DNA from: Paraspadella gotoi
Lineage: Eukaryota; Chaetognatha
NCBI GenBank assembly: GCA_051294375.1
Contig: CM119264.1
Coordinates: 11,569,832 to 11,633,831 of the forward strand
DNA: 64,000 bases
Direction of reading: 5' to 3'
The notes under the pieces were generated by a model. It did not search any database and was not told where the DNA came from. It saw nothing but the letters and a program-made list of their open reading frames with translations. Shown piece after piece: positions 43,616-55,444 of this stretch. The position numbers and the translations under genes were made by a program. Positions within the stretch are counted from its first letter, which is position 1. Each line of letters starts with the position of its first letter.

Positions 43616-46600
43616 ACCCGTTTTTTTAGAATTTAGATTGAAATTATTGCTCTTGGCGTCGGACTCGCCGACGGACGACGCGGGAGGGGCGCTGAATACC
43701 TCATTTCTCACTTCCGCGTGAAAAACTCCGAAGATTCCGGGGCGCGCGTCGTCGACGGTTACGTCCGACACTTAATTTAACAAAAGACGACCCTTTTTCG
43801 CGGTTTAAGGAGTAAAGGAAACGTTTTGCGTTGAATCTTTTCTCTTTACAAAATTGTTACGAGATTATGAATATGAATAACGTTTGATAGTGGCTCTCGC
43901 CTTTAAGCGACCCCTTACAACGATTATTACTATGTCCTAACTCGAGAAAAAACGAACCCCGATAATCAAAGTTAGGCGAGTTCGCATCGTGTTTCTCTTT
44001 CGCGAAAACGCGAGGGCGCCGTTCGAGGCCTTCGGGGCGAAATCGGCGTCGCCAAGATTCGATCCGGGCGCCGCTTCGTCGCTATCATCGTCGTCGTTTG
44101 TAGAAGAATTTAGGGCTCTTCGCGAGAAAAACATCGTAAACTCAAAATTTTAAAGCTTAAAATTTAAAACTCTTAGGATAAACTTTCTCGTATTTACAAT
44201 TTCAATTTGAGCGGAGAAACGATCGTGAAAGTACTGATAACGGCCAGAGTACGTTTTCGTAAAAGAAAAAATTAATCGACAGCTAAAAGCGCGGGGATTT
44301 GATAACGTGCTGTACGCAAAAAATGAAAAAGATCATAATTTATCTAAGGACATTCATTTCATTATTTTCTCTATAAGTCCGTGTAATTTTTTAACATTGT
44401 CTAATTTTAAATCATGTATTTTTCTTCTCCCACTTTCTCTCTCCTACCAATCGCCGCGGGAAATCTCAGCGTTAAGACAATTTCTACCTTTGGTAAAATG
44501 AAAAACATTGATATTTGATATGTAAAGAAGTTTTTATTAAAACTTTAACGTAGCAAGTTAGAAAACAAACATATTCGATACTTAGAAGGACAAAAATCTT
44601 CGCCGATTTTTTTCTTGTCCCTCTCGCTCGCCGCTATTATTTTTTTTATCTCACTCTTTCTAAATCCAAACGCAATTCCTATTCAATTCTTCGCCCCCCC
44701 CAGGGCGATATTTCCCCGCTTTTTTTTTCTCCGCGTTTTGGACATTTTTCTTTTTTCTTTTTTTCTCCGAACGCTTTTTTAGGAACCCCTTTTTTTGTCT
44801 TTTTTTTTTCGGCTGAGGCTCGCAATAAGTATTTTCTCGTTTTTCCTGCCTTCGATCCCCGAGCGATAATTCTGGAAAGCGAGAAGCTTCCTTAACTTGT
44901 TTTATTTTTCCTTTTTTTGGGGGGGGGGTTTAAGGGAGAAATCCTACTCCTGCCCTTTCTCTCTTTATTTTTCACGTTACCTCCCTTTCACCTTCTCACC
45001 TCTCGCCCTCTCGCCCACTTTCTTCCTCTTTTCACCCCTTGTACGCGTGTCTCCCTTCTCCATATTTTCTTACCCCTCTCTATCTCTCTCTCGTCCCGCG
45101 CAACGGCAAGTGCGTCCCCAGACCATTGTAGCATGCATATTATTCTCATTCGTTTCAACGCTCTTTCTCTTCTTTTTCTCTTTTCTCTCTCTGGTTTTTC
45201 TCTCTGTTATTTTTTAGAACAGCTTTGAGCATCGAGAAGAGAGAATAGAGAATAAGAGAGGTAGAGATAGAGAGAGAGAGAGATGAAGCAGAGAACGGAT
45301 GAGAGAGAGACGATGAGAGAGAGAGAGAGAGGAGCAGAGAGATGAGAGAAGGGGAAAGAAAGGAGGAAGGGGGGGGGGGGGGTAAGAGCAGGCGAGAGAT
45401 CGTTAGGAATGCCCGCGGCGGTCGAGCGTTGTAAAAGAATAATATGGCGGCTTCCCCTCCGCCTCAAACCGCGTCACTCTAGCGCTCACAACGCTCCGTC
45501 AATCTCGCGTCATTCCGTCACGCGCTCGGCCCATTGATATTCCCTGCGTCTGAGCTCCAAATCCCGAAAGTTATTTCTTTTTCTATTTTTTTCCAAGTTT
45601 TCTCTCTCTTAATTCCTCGAATCTCTCGACGCCAAGAAGATTTTTTGGGTTTGAAAGGAAAGTTAGGTCTTTGAGAGAAGAAGAAGAAATAGAAAAAGTC
45701 TTGATAGTGGAAGCGAAATAAGAAAAGTCTTGAGAGAGGAAGCGAAATAGAAAATTGGAAAGAATAGAAACGCGTTGGAAGCCAGAGAAAACAAAGAGAG
45801 AAAAAAACGAGGCGGAAAAAATTGAAAAACTAGATAAATTTTGAGAAACGAAATTTTTAAGGGAAAAACTGATTGAAATTTCCAAACTGAAAATGTCATA
45901 GCCAACCCACTGCAAGGCGGAAGGCAAGCAACAAATCCTAAAAGGCTGTTTGAAAGGCGGAGACACCCGTATGGGCCGCAGCAAACCAATTGAGAAGAAT
46001 TCGAAACTGGTAGGGCAAAAAGAAGAACAATCTCTAGCGAAGTAACCTTCTCAGAAAAGAAAAAAAAAATAAGTTTGAAAAGATAAAAAAAAGTTTCTGC
46101 CCGCAAGATTCCGAGGAGGAAAAAAAACAATTGATTAGCATCGAATGCGCGCTCACGGTGGCGGAATTACGATTTTCGAGTCGCCTTTATGCCGAGAGTA
46201 ATAGGCTCTGAAAGCGACTCTATGGGGCTAAAGTTGTCGAAATCATATGGGGAAAGAAATGCTGTGCTGTTGTCGTTATTATTCTTCTTTTTTTGGGAGG
46301 GCGGGGTTTTTAAAGCTTCTTCCCCAAATCGCGTCTTTTAACGAGAATTAAGCAAAAGGGAGCAAAACTCGTTCAGAAGACATTCGAATCCGATTCCCAA
46401 TTACATCCGGGATAAACTTTCGGTAGAGAGAGAACGGTTGTTTGAATTAATTTGTAAGAATAAGATCAAATTCCGCCGCCGATGTCGCCACGACCGATAC
46501 TTACTCTTATTCTCCGGCGAAGATGAGGAGGACGACGACGACGACGACGACGACGACGACTTACGACACGACGACGACGTACGAGACGTACGACGACGAG

Positions 46601-46878
46601 GAGAGAGACACTTGGTTCCATTAGCGCTTACGCTTTCCTACCGTCGACCAACAAAGAAAAAACATGAGTAGGGACAAGAAGGAAAAAGCGATTAGAAGCG
46701 AAAAAAATAGAAGCGGGGCCCGATTATTAGGCCACTAACTCGACGATAACTTCTATAACTGCCTCCGCGATTTAGCATAATGATAACCGGAAAGCCCGAG
46801 AGTGCGCGGGCACCGACGCTTGACGTACTGCTGGCGCCACGGTGCGCCGCCCAACAGCAGCAGCAGGTTCGTAATAAC
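40524..46878. repeat. Right arm of the inverted duplication, error-rich copy
   Basis: Reverse complement of 33768-40057 throughout, with many single-base insertions and deletions and shortened microsatellites. Carrier exons appear on the minus strand as disrupted copies: exon 4 at about 40861-41026, exon 3 at 41086-41186, exon 2 at 42399-42521, exon 1 at 42843-43033. Each has frame-breaking indels, while the left-arm versions are open. A SINE B copy is at 42600-42790. The arm lies between a 10-N and a 25-N gap. These exon copies should not be annotated as a second gene. Confidence 0.93.
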
Positions 46879-46893
46879 TATCTCTCTCTTTTT

Positions 46894-46918
46894 NNNNNNN
46901 NNNNNNNNNNNNNNNNNN
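46894..46918. other. Assembly gap, 25 N
   Basis: Follows the end of the inverted arm by 15 bases. The length differs from the 10-N gaps elsewhere, suggesting it was introduced at another assembly step. Confidence 1.
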
Positions 46919-47452
46919 AGAGGGAGTCCGAAATCCAATTCTGATGACGAGACATAACAGCGAGAAGAGAAATTTCGGCGTCGGGAGATTTTGTAAATTA
47001 TGTTTTCAATTTTGGTGACGTCGTTGAAGACATTTATCTTATGGCGACGGAAGGCTTCCCCGAGCGGGCGGCGAAACGGGGGGGGGGACGGCGTGAGTGG
47101 GAAGGATACCCCTGTTGACTCATTTCGTCCTCAATGCTATCTTGCATTTGAATCCCACCGCTCGGCGAACTTTACGATTTAGGATTTTTTATAATTTATT
47201 TACTCTCTTCGTCGTTTCGTTTCAATGGCGCTTGGTTTAACTTAAAAGAGCTCCGACTTCAGTCGTCCTCGTTCTTTTTTTTTTGTTTTTTTTTTTTTCA
47301 TGTGTGTCCTTAACCTTTCGAACTTTTTCAGCATTTCCCAACCGCAGATAGGTTTTATTATCCAGAATTTTTTATCGTGTTTTCAGAGGGAGCCTGACTT
47401 TGCCTCTATCGGTGTTGCATTGTACTTATTTATTCATCATCTATCTCTTCTT

Positions 47453-47483
<31 letters not shown>

Positions 47484-47569
47484 TTCGTTCTCTCTCTCCC
47501 TCATCTCTCTCTCTCTCTCTCTCACATCTCTCTTCTGCATCCATTCTCCCACTACGCCGTCTTCCACAG
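46919..47569. other. Carrier intron 5, right part
   Basis: Unique sequence with no counterpart in the arms, ending in a CT-rich tract (47455-47530) before the exon 6 acceptor. A frame at 47000-47180 is open without other support. Confidence 0.6.
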
Positions 47570-47697
47570 GCGCGGATGCAAAACAAGACGACGAAAAAGG
47601 GAACTAAGGGGAAATGGGGTTTAGCGATGGCGCGCGCAATTTATTCGTCGGAGGGAGTCTCCGCCCTGTGGAGCGGGATTCGGCCGATCCTGATCAG
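47570..47697 (+). CDS. Mitochondrial carrier, exon 6
   Basis: Acceptor CTTCCACAG, phase 0. Reads ARMQNKTTKKGTKGKWGLAM then ARAIYSSEGVSALWSGIRPI and LI. It carries the end of the third signature (A-R-M-Q) and the matrix helix with the family motif EGVSALWSGIRP. Donor ATCAG|GTGGGT, phase 2. It is separated from exon 5 in this assembly by the misplaced inverted block. Confidence 0.92.
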
Positions 47698-48009
47698 GTG
47701 GGTGAAGCATCAGGTGGAGAAGGGAACCGAGGTTCAGGCGGGAATCGGGGATTCAGGCGGAGGACAAGATCATGTTGGGATGGGAAGGGGATTAGGCTGG
47801 TAAGTGGATTGTTGGGATTTATACGGGGAGACAGAAAGGTAAGGGGCGGAGACTAGGATCGAGCGAGGAATTAGTCGTATTAGATTAGAGTAAAAACTTT
47901 TCAATGATGATTAAAGTTAAAATTGCCGAAAATTTTAGTAAATAGTTATGAATTTTTGAAAAAAAAATAAAATGTTTACAAACAACGATTTTATTTTAAA
48001 AAATAGACA

Positions 48010-48041
48010 AGTTTCGGCTTTGATACAAGCCTTCTTCAGCC
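48010..48041 (-). other. Hammerhead-like core or Penelope-type terminal motif
   Basis: On the minus strand CTGAAGA (48039-48033) fits the hammerhead CUGANGA core. It is followed by a 5-bp stem GGCTT / AAGCC with a 6-base loop, then GAAAC (48015-48011). No matching outer stems or cleavage site could be paired by eye, so activity is not supported. Similar CTGAAGA...CGAAAC motifs occur near the ends of Penelope-like retroelements. It lies in carrier intron 6. Confidence 0.35.
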
Positions 48042-48373
48042 CAAAACAGAAAAAACCCTTGCCATTTCAATCTGAAATGAAAGAAATGAAGGAATTTTAT
48101 CGGAGGAACTAATGAATGTAATCATTCGTTTATAATTCAGTTAAATTCACCTTTTTATAATTTTTTTTCATAATAAAATAGAAGTAAAATTGATATATAG
48201 CTATTAAGGCGGGCCAAAATTGATCACTTTTTATCATTAAGAGTTCTGTAATATAAAATTCATTTGTTCATCATATACTTAATCAATATTTAACTAGTGA
48301 AGCACAGTATAACATTAAAGCGTTATTAATATTATTAATAGCTATATCTATAACCTATATCTGTCTTTCTCAG

Positions 48374-48491
48374 GACCATCCCAGGCTGCGGTCTCTTCTT
48401 CGTCGTCTACGAAAGCCTTCGATCGAACCTTCGGAATTTCTTCCTCGATCCCGAACCAAACCTCAAAGAGTTCGTCGATAAGAGACATTGA
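48374..48491 (+). CDS. Mitochondrial carrier, terminal exon 7
   Basis: Acceptor CTTTCTCAG, taking up phase 2 (AG|G gives Arg). Reads RTIPGCGLFFVVYESLRSNL then RNFFLDPEPNLKEFVDKRH and TGA at 48489-48491. This is the sixth membrane helix (family pattern RAFPANGALFLAYE in ornithine carriers) and a short hydrophilic tail. Confidence 0.92.
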
Positions 48492-48628
48492 CTTTTCCCG
48501 CCAATGCCGCTCTCGATTTAACGAGTTTGTTAGCGTGGTAATCATGAATTCACTAATGATTCAGAAGCGTTAATTCGTATATTAATCTGCACAAGTATAA
48601 TTTAATTTTCAGATTTTTTGCTAAGTTA

Positions 48629-48643
48629 AATAAATATAATAAA
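48629..48643 (+). terminator. Poly(A) signals of the carrier gene
   Basis: Two overlapping-range AATAAA hexamers at 48629-48634 and 48638-48643, about 140 bp after the stop. Confidence 0.6.
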
Positions 48644-50145
<1,502 letters not shown>

Positions 50146-50416
50146 GACGATAAAACTCGCATAATCGTCCACAGGTCGGTAAAAAACAGCTCGTAGTCTG
50201 AAACGAGTCTCGCAGTTATTTTGCGTTTTTGTTTGATGGGTTTTCAGCAACTTTACGAAAAGAGAAACAAAACAAAACAGTTGAGGGAAACGCAAACATG
50301 AACGTCCTCGTGGATCAGTTTGATTAAAAGTTTAACATCTACCGCTAACAGCTTACCTTATTTAATAATATATAAAGCTGACAATTTTCGAGATAAATCT
50401 CCCTCCGCTCGCCAAA

Positions 50417-50593
50417 ATGCGCCTTAATCACCCTTTGTCGACAATGGCGTGCCAACAATTCTCAGCAATGCTCACCGGAGCGTGTCATAACGCGAGAGAG
50501 TTTTTGGCCTCGAGTTTTTGCCGGAACTCACCGGAACGCGGCGGGCGCGGTGTCGCACGCGGAGGCAAAGACCTCGTTCCGTTTCTCCTATGA
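50417..50593 (+). CDS. Candidate small open frame, unknown
   Basis: ATG with context CCAAAATGC opens 58 codons: MRLNHPLSTMACQQFSAMLT then GACHNAREFLASSFCRNSPE and a Gly/Arg-rich end. No signal peptide, domain or poly(A) signal is evident. It is followed by another open frame at 50740, so the region 50.4-51.1 kb may be a small gene or chance in GC-rich DNA. Confidence 0.2.
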   Translation: MRLNHPLSTMACQQFSAMLTGACHNAREFLASSFCRNSPERGGRGVARGGKDLVPFLL

Positions 50594-50739
50594 TGGATGA
50601 AAACTTTTCGTGACTTCCGCCGCAAACCGGAAACTGTTGGCGGAGGAAAATCGGAAGCGCGGAGAGAAGCGATCGAGGGCGTGGTGATGGAGGGGGAGGG
50701 GAGAGAGTGGAGGAGAAAAAAAGAGAGGGAGCTGACGAG

Positions 50740-51075
50740 ATGGAGAAGAGGAGACCGGCGCCGGAAGTACAACGAGAAGAGGGCCTCTCATATTACGAGC
50801 GGAGGATGGAAGGAAACGACGGCGAAGATGCCAGTCTGACGAATGGCATCGAGTTGAGGTGGCGTCGCCCTTTGATCGCGGCATCGCTTCGCGGACATGA
50901 ATTTAAAGATGCCGACGCTCGGTCTCTACGATTTATAACCGAAGAGAAAAAAAAAGGAGCAGCAAGAAGAAACTATGAAAAAAAAAGTTTACGGATTTTC
51001 ATATGTAGTTACGATCTCAAAAGGGTCCCCGATCCCCCGACCGTGTCAAAAGGAAGCTCCAAAAACAGTTTGTAA
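50740..51075 (+). CDS. Candidate open frame of 111 residues, charged protein
   Basis: ATG at 50740 opens 111 codons to TAA, rich in charged residues. It begins MEKRRPAPEVQREEGLSYYE, then MEGNDGEDASLTNGIELRWR, and later SLRFITEEKKKGAARRNYE. It has no recognisable domain. Several A runs in the frame make it sensitive to sequencing error. No splice site was needed for the reading. The opposite strand is also partly open. Moderate length and normal composition are the only support. Confidence 0.28.
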   Translation: MEKRRPAPEVQREEGLSYYERRMEGNDGEDASLTNGIELRWRRPLIAASLRGHEFKDADARSLRFITEEKKKGAARRNYEKKSLRIFICSYDLKRVPDPPTVSKGSSKNSL

Positions 51076-52129
51076 ATTTTAATGCGATTGTGTCTTTTTA
51101 TCTGTTATTACAATCGGAAAAAAAAAGAGCAAACTCGGTTTATCGGTTTATCTCAAAAATTTGAAAGGAAAAGTGATTAAATATCTTCTTTAAGGTCACT
51201 TTAATTTACATTCAAAGTTATGACTAAATAAATTTTTAAAAAATCGATTTTTCCTAAAACAAAAACAGGAAAAAAAACGTTAAAAGATGAAAAATAACAG
51301 GACGAACCATCTCGTTGCCGGGGAAGTGAAAAAATGATAATAAATTTTAAAAAACCTGTCGTCCACGTCGCTTCAGGTGAAAAAAAATATGAGAAATGGA
51401 TGCAGTTTATTTATTTATTTTATTTTATTTTATTTCATTTTTTTTGCATTGCGAAATTGCGGTGAGCCAAACCTTTCGTATCTATCTTTTTTTCGCTCGT
51501 TCCTTTCGTTCATTTGTCTTTCCTTTTTGTCCAATGTCCAACGCATCTGGCTCTCCCATTTTTGGCCATGATCAATCAGAGACTTCTTCCTTAAGTTTAT
51601 CTCTTAATCTGTATGTCCGTCTCGCCATTCTGCCATGGTCTCTAGGTTTTCCCCTTCCGCGATTTTTACCTTTTTTTTCACTCTCCAATACCCTCTTTTC
51701 CTCCTCTCTCTCTCTCGCTCTCTATCTCTGCGTGTGAGACTCGATTCGCTCTCCCCCTCTTTCTCTCTACGACCAGGCCATCCTTCTTCCGCCACTCATC
51801 GCCTGACAAACTTTTCGCTCGTAATGAGAAGTTTTCGGTGCGCCGGATTCCGGCAGCCGGTCGTCGGTTGCCGATTGGCGTCTCAAAAACTCGTTATTTC
51901 GTTTTGAGCGAGTCTTCTCGAAAAAAAAAGAAGACAGGTGCTCGGTGAAACTCATTTTTTTTTCGCTTTAGACAGATTTTCATCGCGAAACCTTTTCTGC
52001 TTCGCGGAATCCTGATTTCCCTTATCCAAGTCATGATTTTTTTTCTTAAATTGACCTAAAAGTAGGGTTTTTATAATTTTTTAAATCAATACTTTTAACC
52101 AATCAAAGGCTGGTTTGAAATTAATATCA
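51076..52129. other. No gene seen
   Basis: AT-rich to 51420, then T/C-rich. (CT)n-like sequence lies at 51700-51770. No domain or splice-supported frame. Confidence 0.55.
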
Positions 52130-52135
52130 TTTATT
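52130..52135 (-). terminator. Possible poly(A) signal, minus strand
   Basis: AATAAA 125 bp beyond the TGA at 52260-52262. Confidence 0.4.
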
Positions 52136-52259
52136 TCTGTTTCGGCTTTCTAGTTTTGTCTATCTTTAGATCTGGGGTTTCACTTTCAAAAAAAAAAAAG
52201 AAAAAAAGGAAATATATGGCAACTGCGTAGCAATGGCAGAAACTACAGGGGAAAGACGC

Positions 52260-52443
52260 TCATCGTAGGAGTTTATTGACTTTGTCCTGACATCGCCGAC
52301 GTTCGAGACTAACTTTTTCTGTGACGCCACCGACCCAGCGTTTGTCTCGAGACTCATTCTCCATAACGCCGGACAGATGAATGTCATTGTTCAACGAGTC
52401 TCTGCTACGCGTCACAATAAAACCGACACGAGACCAACGATCG
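52260..52443 (-). CDS. Candidate terminal exon of a minus-strand gene, unknown
   Basis: A good acceptor (GGAGCTTCTTACAG) precedes one base then 60 codons to TGA at 52260-52262, with AATAAA 125 bp further on. It reads DRWSRVGFIVTRSRDSLNND, IHLSGVMENESRDKRWVGGV and TEKVSLERRRCQDKVNKLLR. The three signals agree in order and spacing. No family is recognised. A possible upstream exon at about 53456-53540 (minus; contains RGDEFEPDFHTEQRLFHRKK, donor |GTTATC) ends in phase 1 and so does not join directly. Confidence 0.38.
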
Positions 52444-53844
52444 CTGTAAGAAGCTCCGGTTGTAAAAAATCAGTGCGTTAACGTTTCAGAGAAACGAGAG
52501 AAAAAGAGTTGTTTTCACAAAAGGAGCGAGATAAAAAAAAAAAACACAGTAAAAGCGAAATGAAAAAAAAAAAATTCTGTGTGTGTTTTGCCTCCCGTTT
52601 GAAAGAAGATGAAAGGAACGAAAACGGTCGGTCGGTCAGAAAGCTGAGAAAAGACAGATGGAGAGGGAGGCGTGGGGGGGGGGGAAGGGGGGGAGGAAGC
52701 GAAGAGAGAGAGAGATGGTGTGAAACCGGTGAAGCGCGTGAAGGTTCTCCTATGGGAAATCAAATTTTTTACAACCCCCGCCATTAAAATCCTACTCAGA
52801 AGTCGGACCAGATGACGACGACCAGTGGAGAGGCCGAAAGGAAGGAAAGAAGGAGAAAATCATAGGAGGAAAGAAGGAGACGAAGATTAAGAAGTGAAGA
52901 AGAAGATGGAGACAATGTCGGCGGGGGAAAGTTCAAAACGAAAGTTCAAGTAAAGAATTTATCTATGATTCGTTATTTGGTCCCCAAATATAAATAGAGT
53001 GTTCGTTCTCCTTTCGAGTTAAACGGAAACTCAACTCGATTTGTGAGTAATTAATACAAAAAGGATAACCAAAGTTTTGATAATTTGATCATGTTAAAAT
53101 GGCAATTGAAAAAAAAAAAGAATTAGCAGAAGAGTTTGATCTAAAAATAAATGGCGTGACGTCCTGTGTGATCTTACAGATCGGATTCACCTCAGGGAAA
53201 AGGAAATAAAAAAGGAAAAGAAACCAGGGAAAGACGGAAACAGGACGAGGGAATGTTTGCTCTCCTTTTCGGCCGGAAATCCGGACTCCGAAGAAGAAGA
53301 CGGAGAATCGCCGCCGAGAAATATCGGCAAAAATATGATGTCAGGGATGGAAAAGAGAAATTATAAAAAGTTTTTATTCAATGTGTACACCGCCAATTTT
53401 TTTTTTTCGCTTCCGCGAAGGAGAAAGAAAAATTAGAGAAGAAAACCGATAACCTGCCTCGGAAATTTTCTTGCGATGAAAAAGTCTTTGCTCCGTATGG
53501 AAATCAGGTTCAAATTCGTCTCCTCTGGTTTTTGCCGTCTTAACGCCATATTTCAATGAAAGTCATTTAAAGTTTTAATTTAGGGTCATGCTGTTAAAAA
53601 TGCTAGTCCGTCTTAAATTATCACCGATCAGAAAGGGTATTAATATTACCACCAATTTTTTAAAAATCAGCGAAACTGAACCAAATTTTTCCGTCGTTAA
53701 ATCTTTCGCTTGTCCAGCACCTTCTCGTTTTTTCACCATCAAGTCCCGACGACAATTTCATCAACGGAGAAAACGTCGTTAGGAAGGCGATCACGTTCGG
53801 AGGCGGATAAGTTATCAGCGGGGCGAAAAAAGTAGGTTTGCGAA

Positions 53845-53904
<60 letters not shown>

Positions 53905-54620
53905 GGTTAATTGAATCGTAAACCGGTTTCAGCGACCAAACAGCGGCGGAGGCAGAGGCGACCCAATTCTGGTGAAAAACAAATGGGGAGACTGAGATCT
54001 CTCGCGAGAAATGGATGGAGAGATAAAAGCGAAGAAAGGGAAATGCGAAACAGTTTATTATAACTTGTTTATAATCTTAACTAATACCTAATTTCTCGGT
54101 TTGTTTTGATTCCGCAAACAAGAGGATCGTCGATTTAATTTTCATTGAAGAAGTAGAAGAACAGGAAGGTGAACAATTCTGGGTCAAGACGACGACGACG
54201 ACTCGGCGATGAGGGAGAATCGAGGGTAATTTACCTTCCGAAGAAAAGGTCGACGACAGAAGGGGTCGCGGGGAGGTTGACCCTCTGTCGAAGCGGGCCG
54301 TGGGATCAGTGACACCTTAAAAAGGGTGATCACTGATCAGTTCTGAGGAAGAAAAGCTATGGTCACTATTGGTTGGACCAAGTTCTGGCCAATTTTTCGG
54401 GCCATATACTATGCAAAACCTACGAGCCGAATTTTTAAATTAAAACTTCCATAACAGCATGACATAACTGAAGAATCTTCGAATTGTAAAAAAATGTTTG
54501 AGTTCAAGGGAAAAACCTAGTTTTACGCAACCGAGACTGGTTTTGAATTTCGGGTGTCAAAATTAATGATAATTTTAATCTGAGATTTGATTTTAAAAGA
54601 ATTTTGGAATTTTTTTCGGA
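52444..54620. other. No supportable gene; GA repeat and a small hairpin
   Basis: Polypurine at 52800-52920, (GA)n at 53847-53900, and a short stem-loop GATCAGTG / CACTGATC at 54304-54311 and 54331-54338. The remainder shows no supported frame. Confidence 0.5.
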
Positions 54621-54719
54621 ATGAAATTATCGGAATCATTATGCTTTTCTTTTTTTTCGATCGCTTGCCTTTCTTGCACTGCGAGTGCGGCTCAAAAAAA
54701 GGCCAATATGGCATCAGAG
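54621..54719 (+). CDS. Signal-peptide exon, probable exon 1 of the S1 protease gene
   Basis: ATG opens 33 codons, MKLSESLCFSFFSIACLSCT then ASAAQKKANMASE, ending in phase 0 at a strong donor CAGAG|GTAAGG. The peptide is a textbook signal sequence: a short charged start, a hydrophobic core and an A-S-A cleavage site before AQKK. It can join in phase 0 either to 54869 (giving a 58-residue secreted peptide) or to the propeptide exon at 55188 or 55161, which would start the serine protease. The second reading supplies the secretion signal that an S1 zymogen needs. The splice choice is inference. Confidence 0.6.
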
Positions 54720-54868
54720 GTAAGGACTGCAAATTTTATTGGCAGCCTTCTTTGATCTAAATTCTAGATTAATTCCAAAACAAAACTGATTTTTATGTAA
54801 AGCGAATATATTTTGTAATATGCACAATATGCACACTAAGAACAATTTTTTTCTTCGACAATTTTCAG

Positions 54869-54946
54869 CCCAGCCTCAGTACGTCGACAACCACCGAAAT
54901 AAACCTAACCAAACAAAATCCACAAGCAGCTTCCAGTTTTAACTGA
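54869..54946 (+). CDS. Possible alternative terminal exon, short secreted peptide
   Basis: Acceptor with a long pyrimidine tract (TTTTTTTCTTCGACAATTTTCAG) followed in phase 0 by PSLSTSTTTEINLTKQNPQA and ASSFN, then TGA at 54944-54946. AATAAA lies at 55013-55018. With exon 1 it would give a 58-residue secreted peptide, Ser/Thr-rich after cleavage. The strong acceptor and poly(A) signal fit a real transcript end, but it may instead be untranslated or a cryptic exon. Confidence 0.4.
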   Translation, partial: PSLSTSTTTEINLTKQNPQAASSFN

Positions 54947-55012
54947 ATTCTGTTTTATTTCACGTAATTTTAAGTCTTTTTAATCCGAAAAAAATTTTAC
55001 TGTCGCTCTATC

Positions 55013-55018
55013 AATAAA
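55013..55018 (+). terminator. Possible poly(A) signal
   Basis: AATAAA 67 bp after the TGA of the alternative exon; would give a truncated transcript upstream of the protease exons. Confidence 0.4.
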
Positions 55019-55187
55019 TGACGTATTTAGTCACTAGAAATACAATCGGATTAATAATTTATTTCGAAAATTTTAAAATTCTCAATTATTAAATAATTGA
55101 TAAAACCCAGTTGAAACGAGCTGCTTAGGGGAGGAAAACAAAACAGCATCGTCGAATCAGACTTTGTTCGGACAATCGGACAATCAG

Positions 55188-55246
55188 ACGTCGCTTTGCG
55201 GAAAAGTCGAAGACAAGCATCGACGAAAGAAAAGATTGGTTCAAAG
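55188..55246 (+). CDS. Propeptide and activation-site exon of the S1 protease
   Basis: Reads TSLCGKVEDKHRRKKRLVQ plus two bases, ending at donor CAAAG|GTTGGT in phase 2, exactly the phase in which the catalytic exon begins. The CG near the start is the propeptide cysteine that pairs with C122 of S1 zymogens (present later in APICLPA). RRKKR followed by LV is a basic activation cleavage site, where the usual sequence is R|IVGG. The start is at acceptor CAATCAG (55187), or nine codons earlier at 55161 (GAATCAG), both phase 0 and both joinable to exon 1. The new N-terminus LVQR departs from IVGG. Confidence 0.6.
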
Positions 55247-55444
55247 GTTGGTCAATTAAAGTTCAAACAATTGAACAGTGAACACCCAATACCCTTTACA
55301 GTTCTCACAGCTAATTGATTGTCGGCCTGAAACCTAAACAAAATACGTAGCAATTGAAGCGATACCATGAAAAACAAAACAACACAAAAGGTCTGATCAC
55401 TACCTTTCCCGACCGCCAACATTTCCCCCGCTCTTTTTCCCAAG

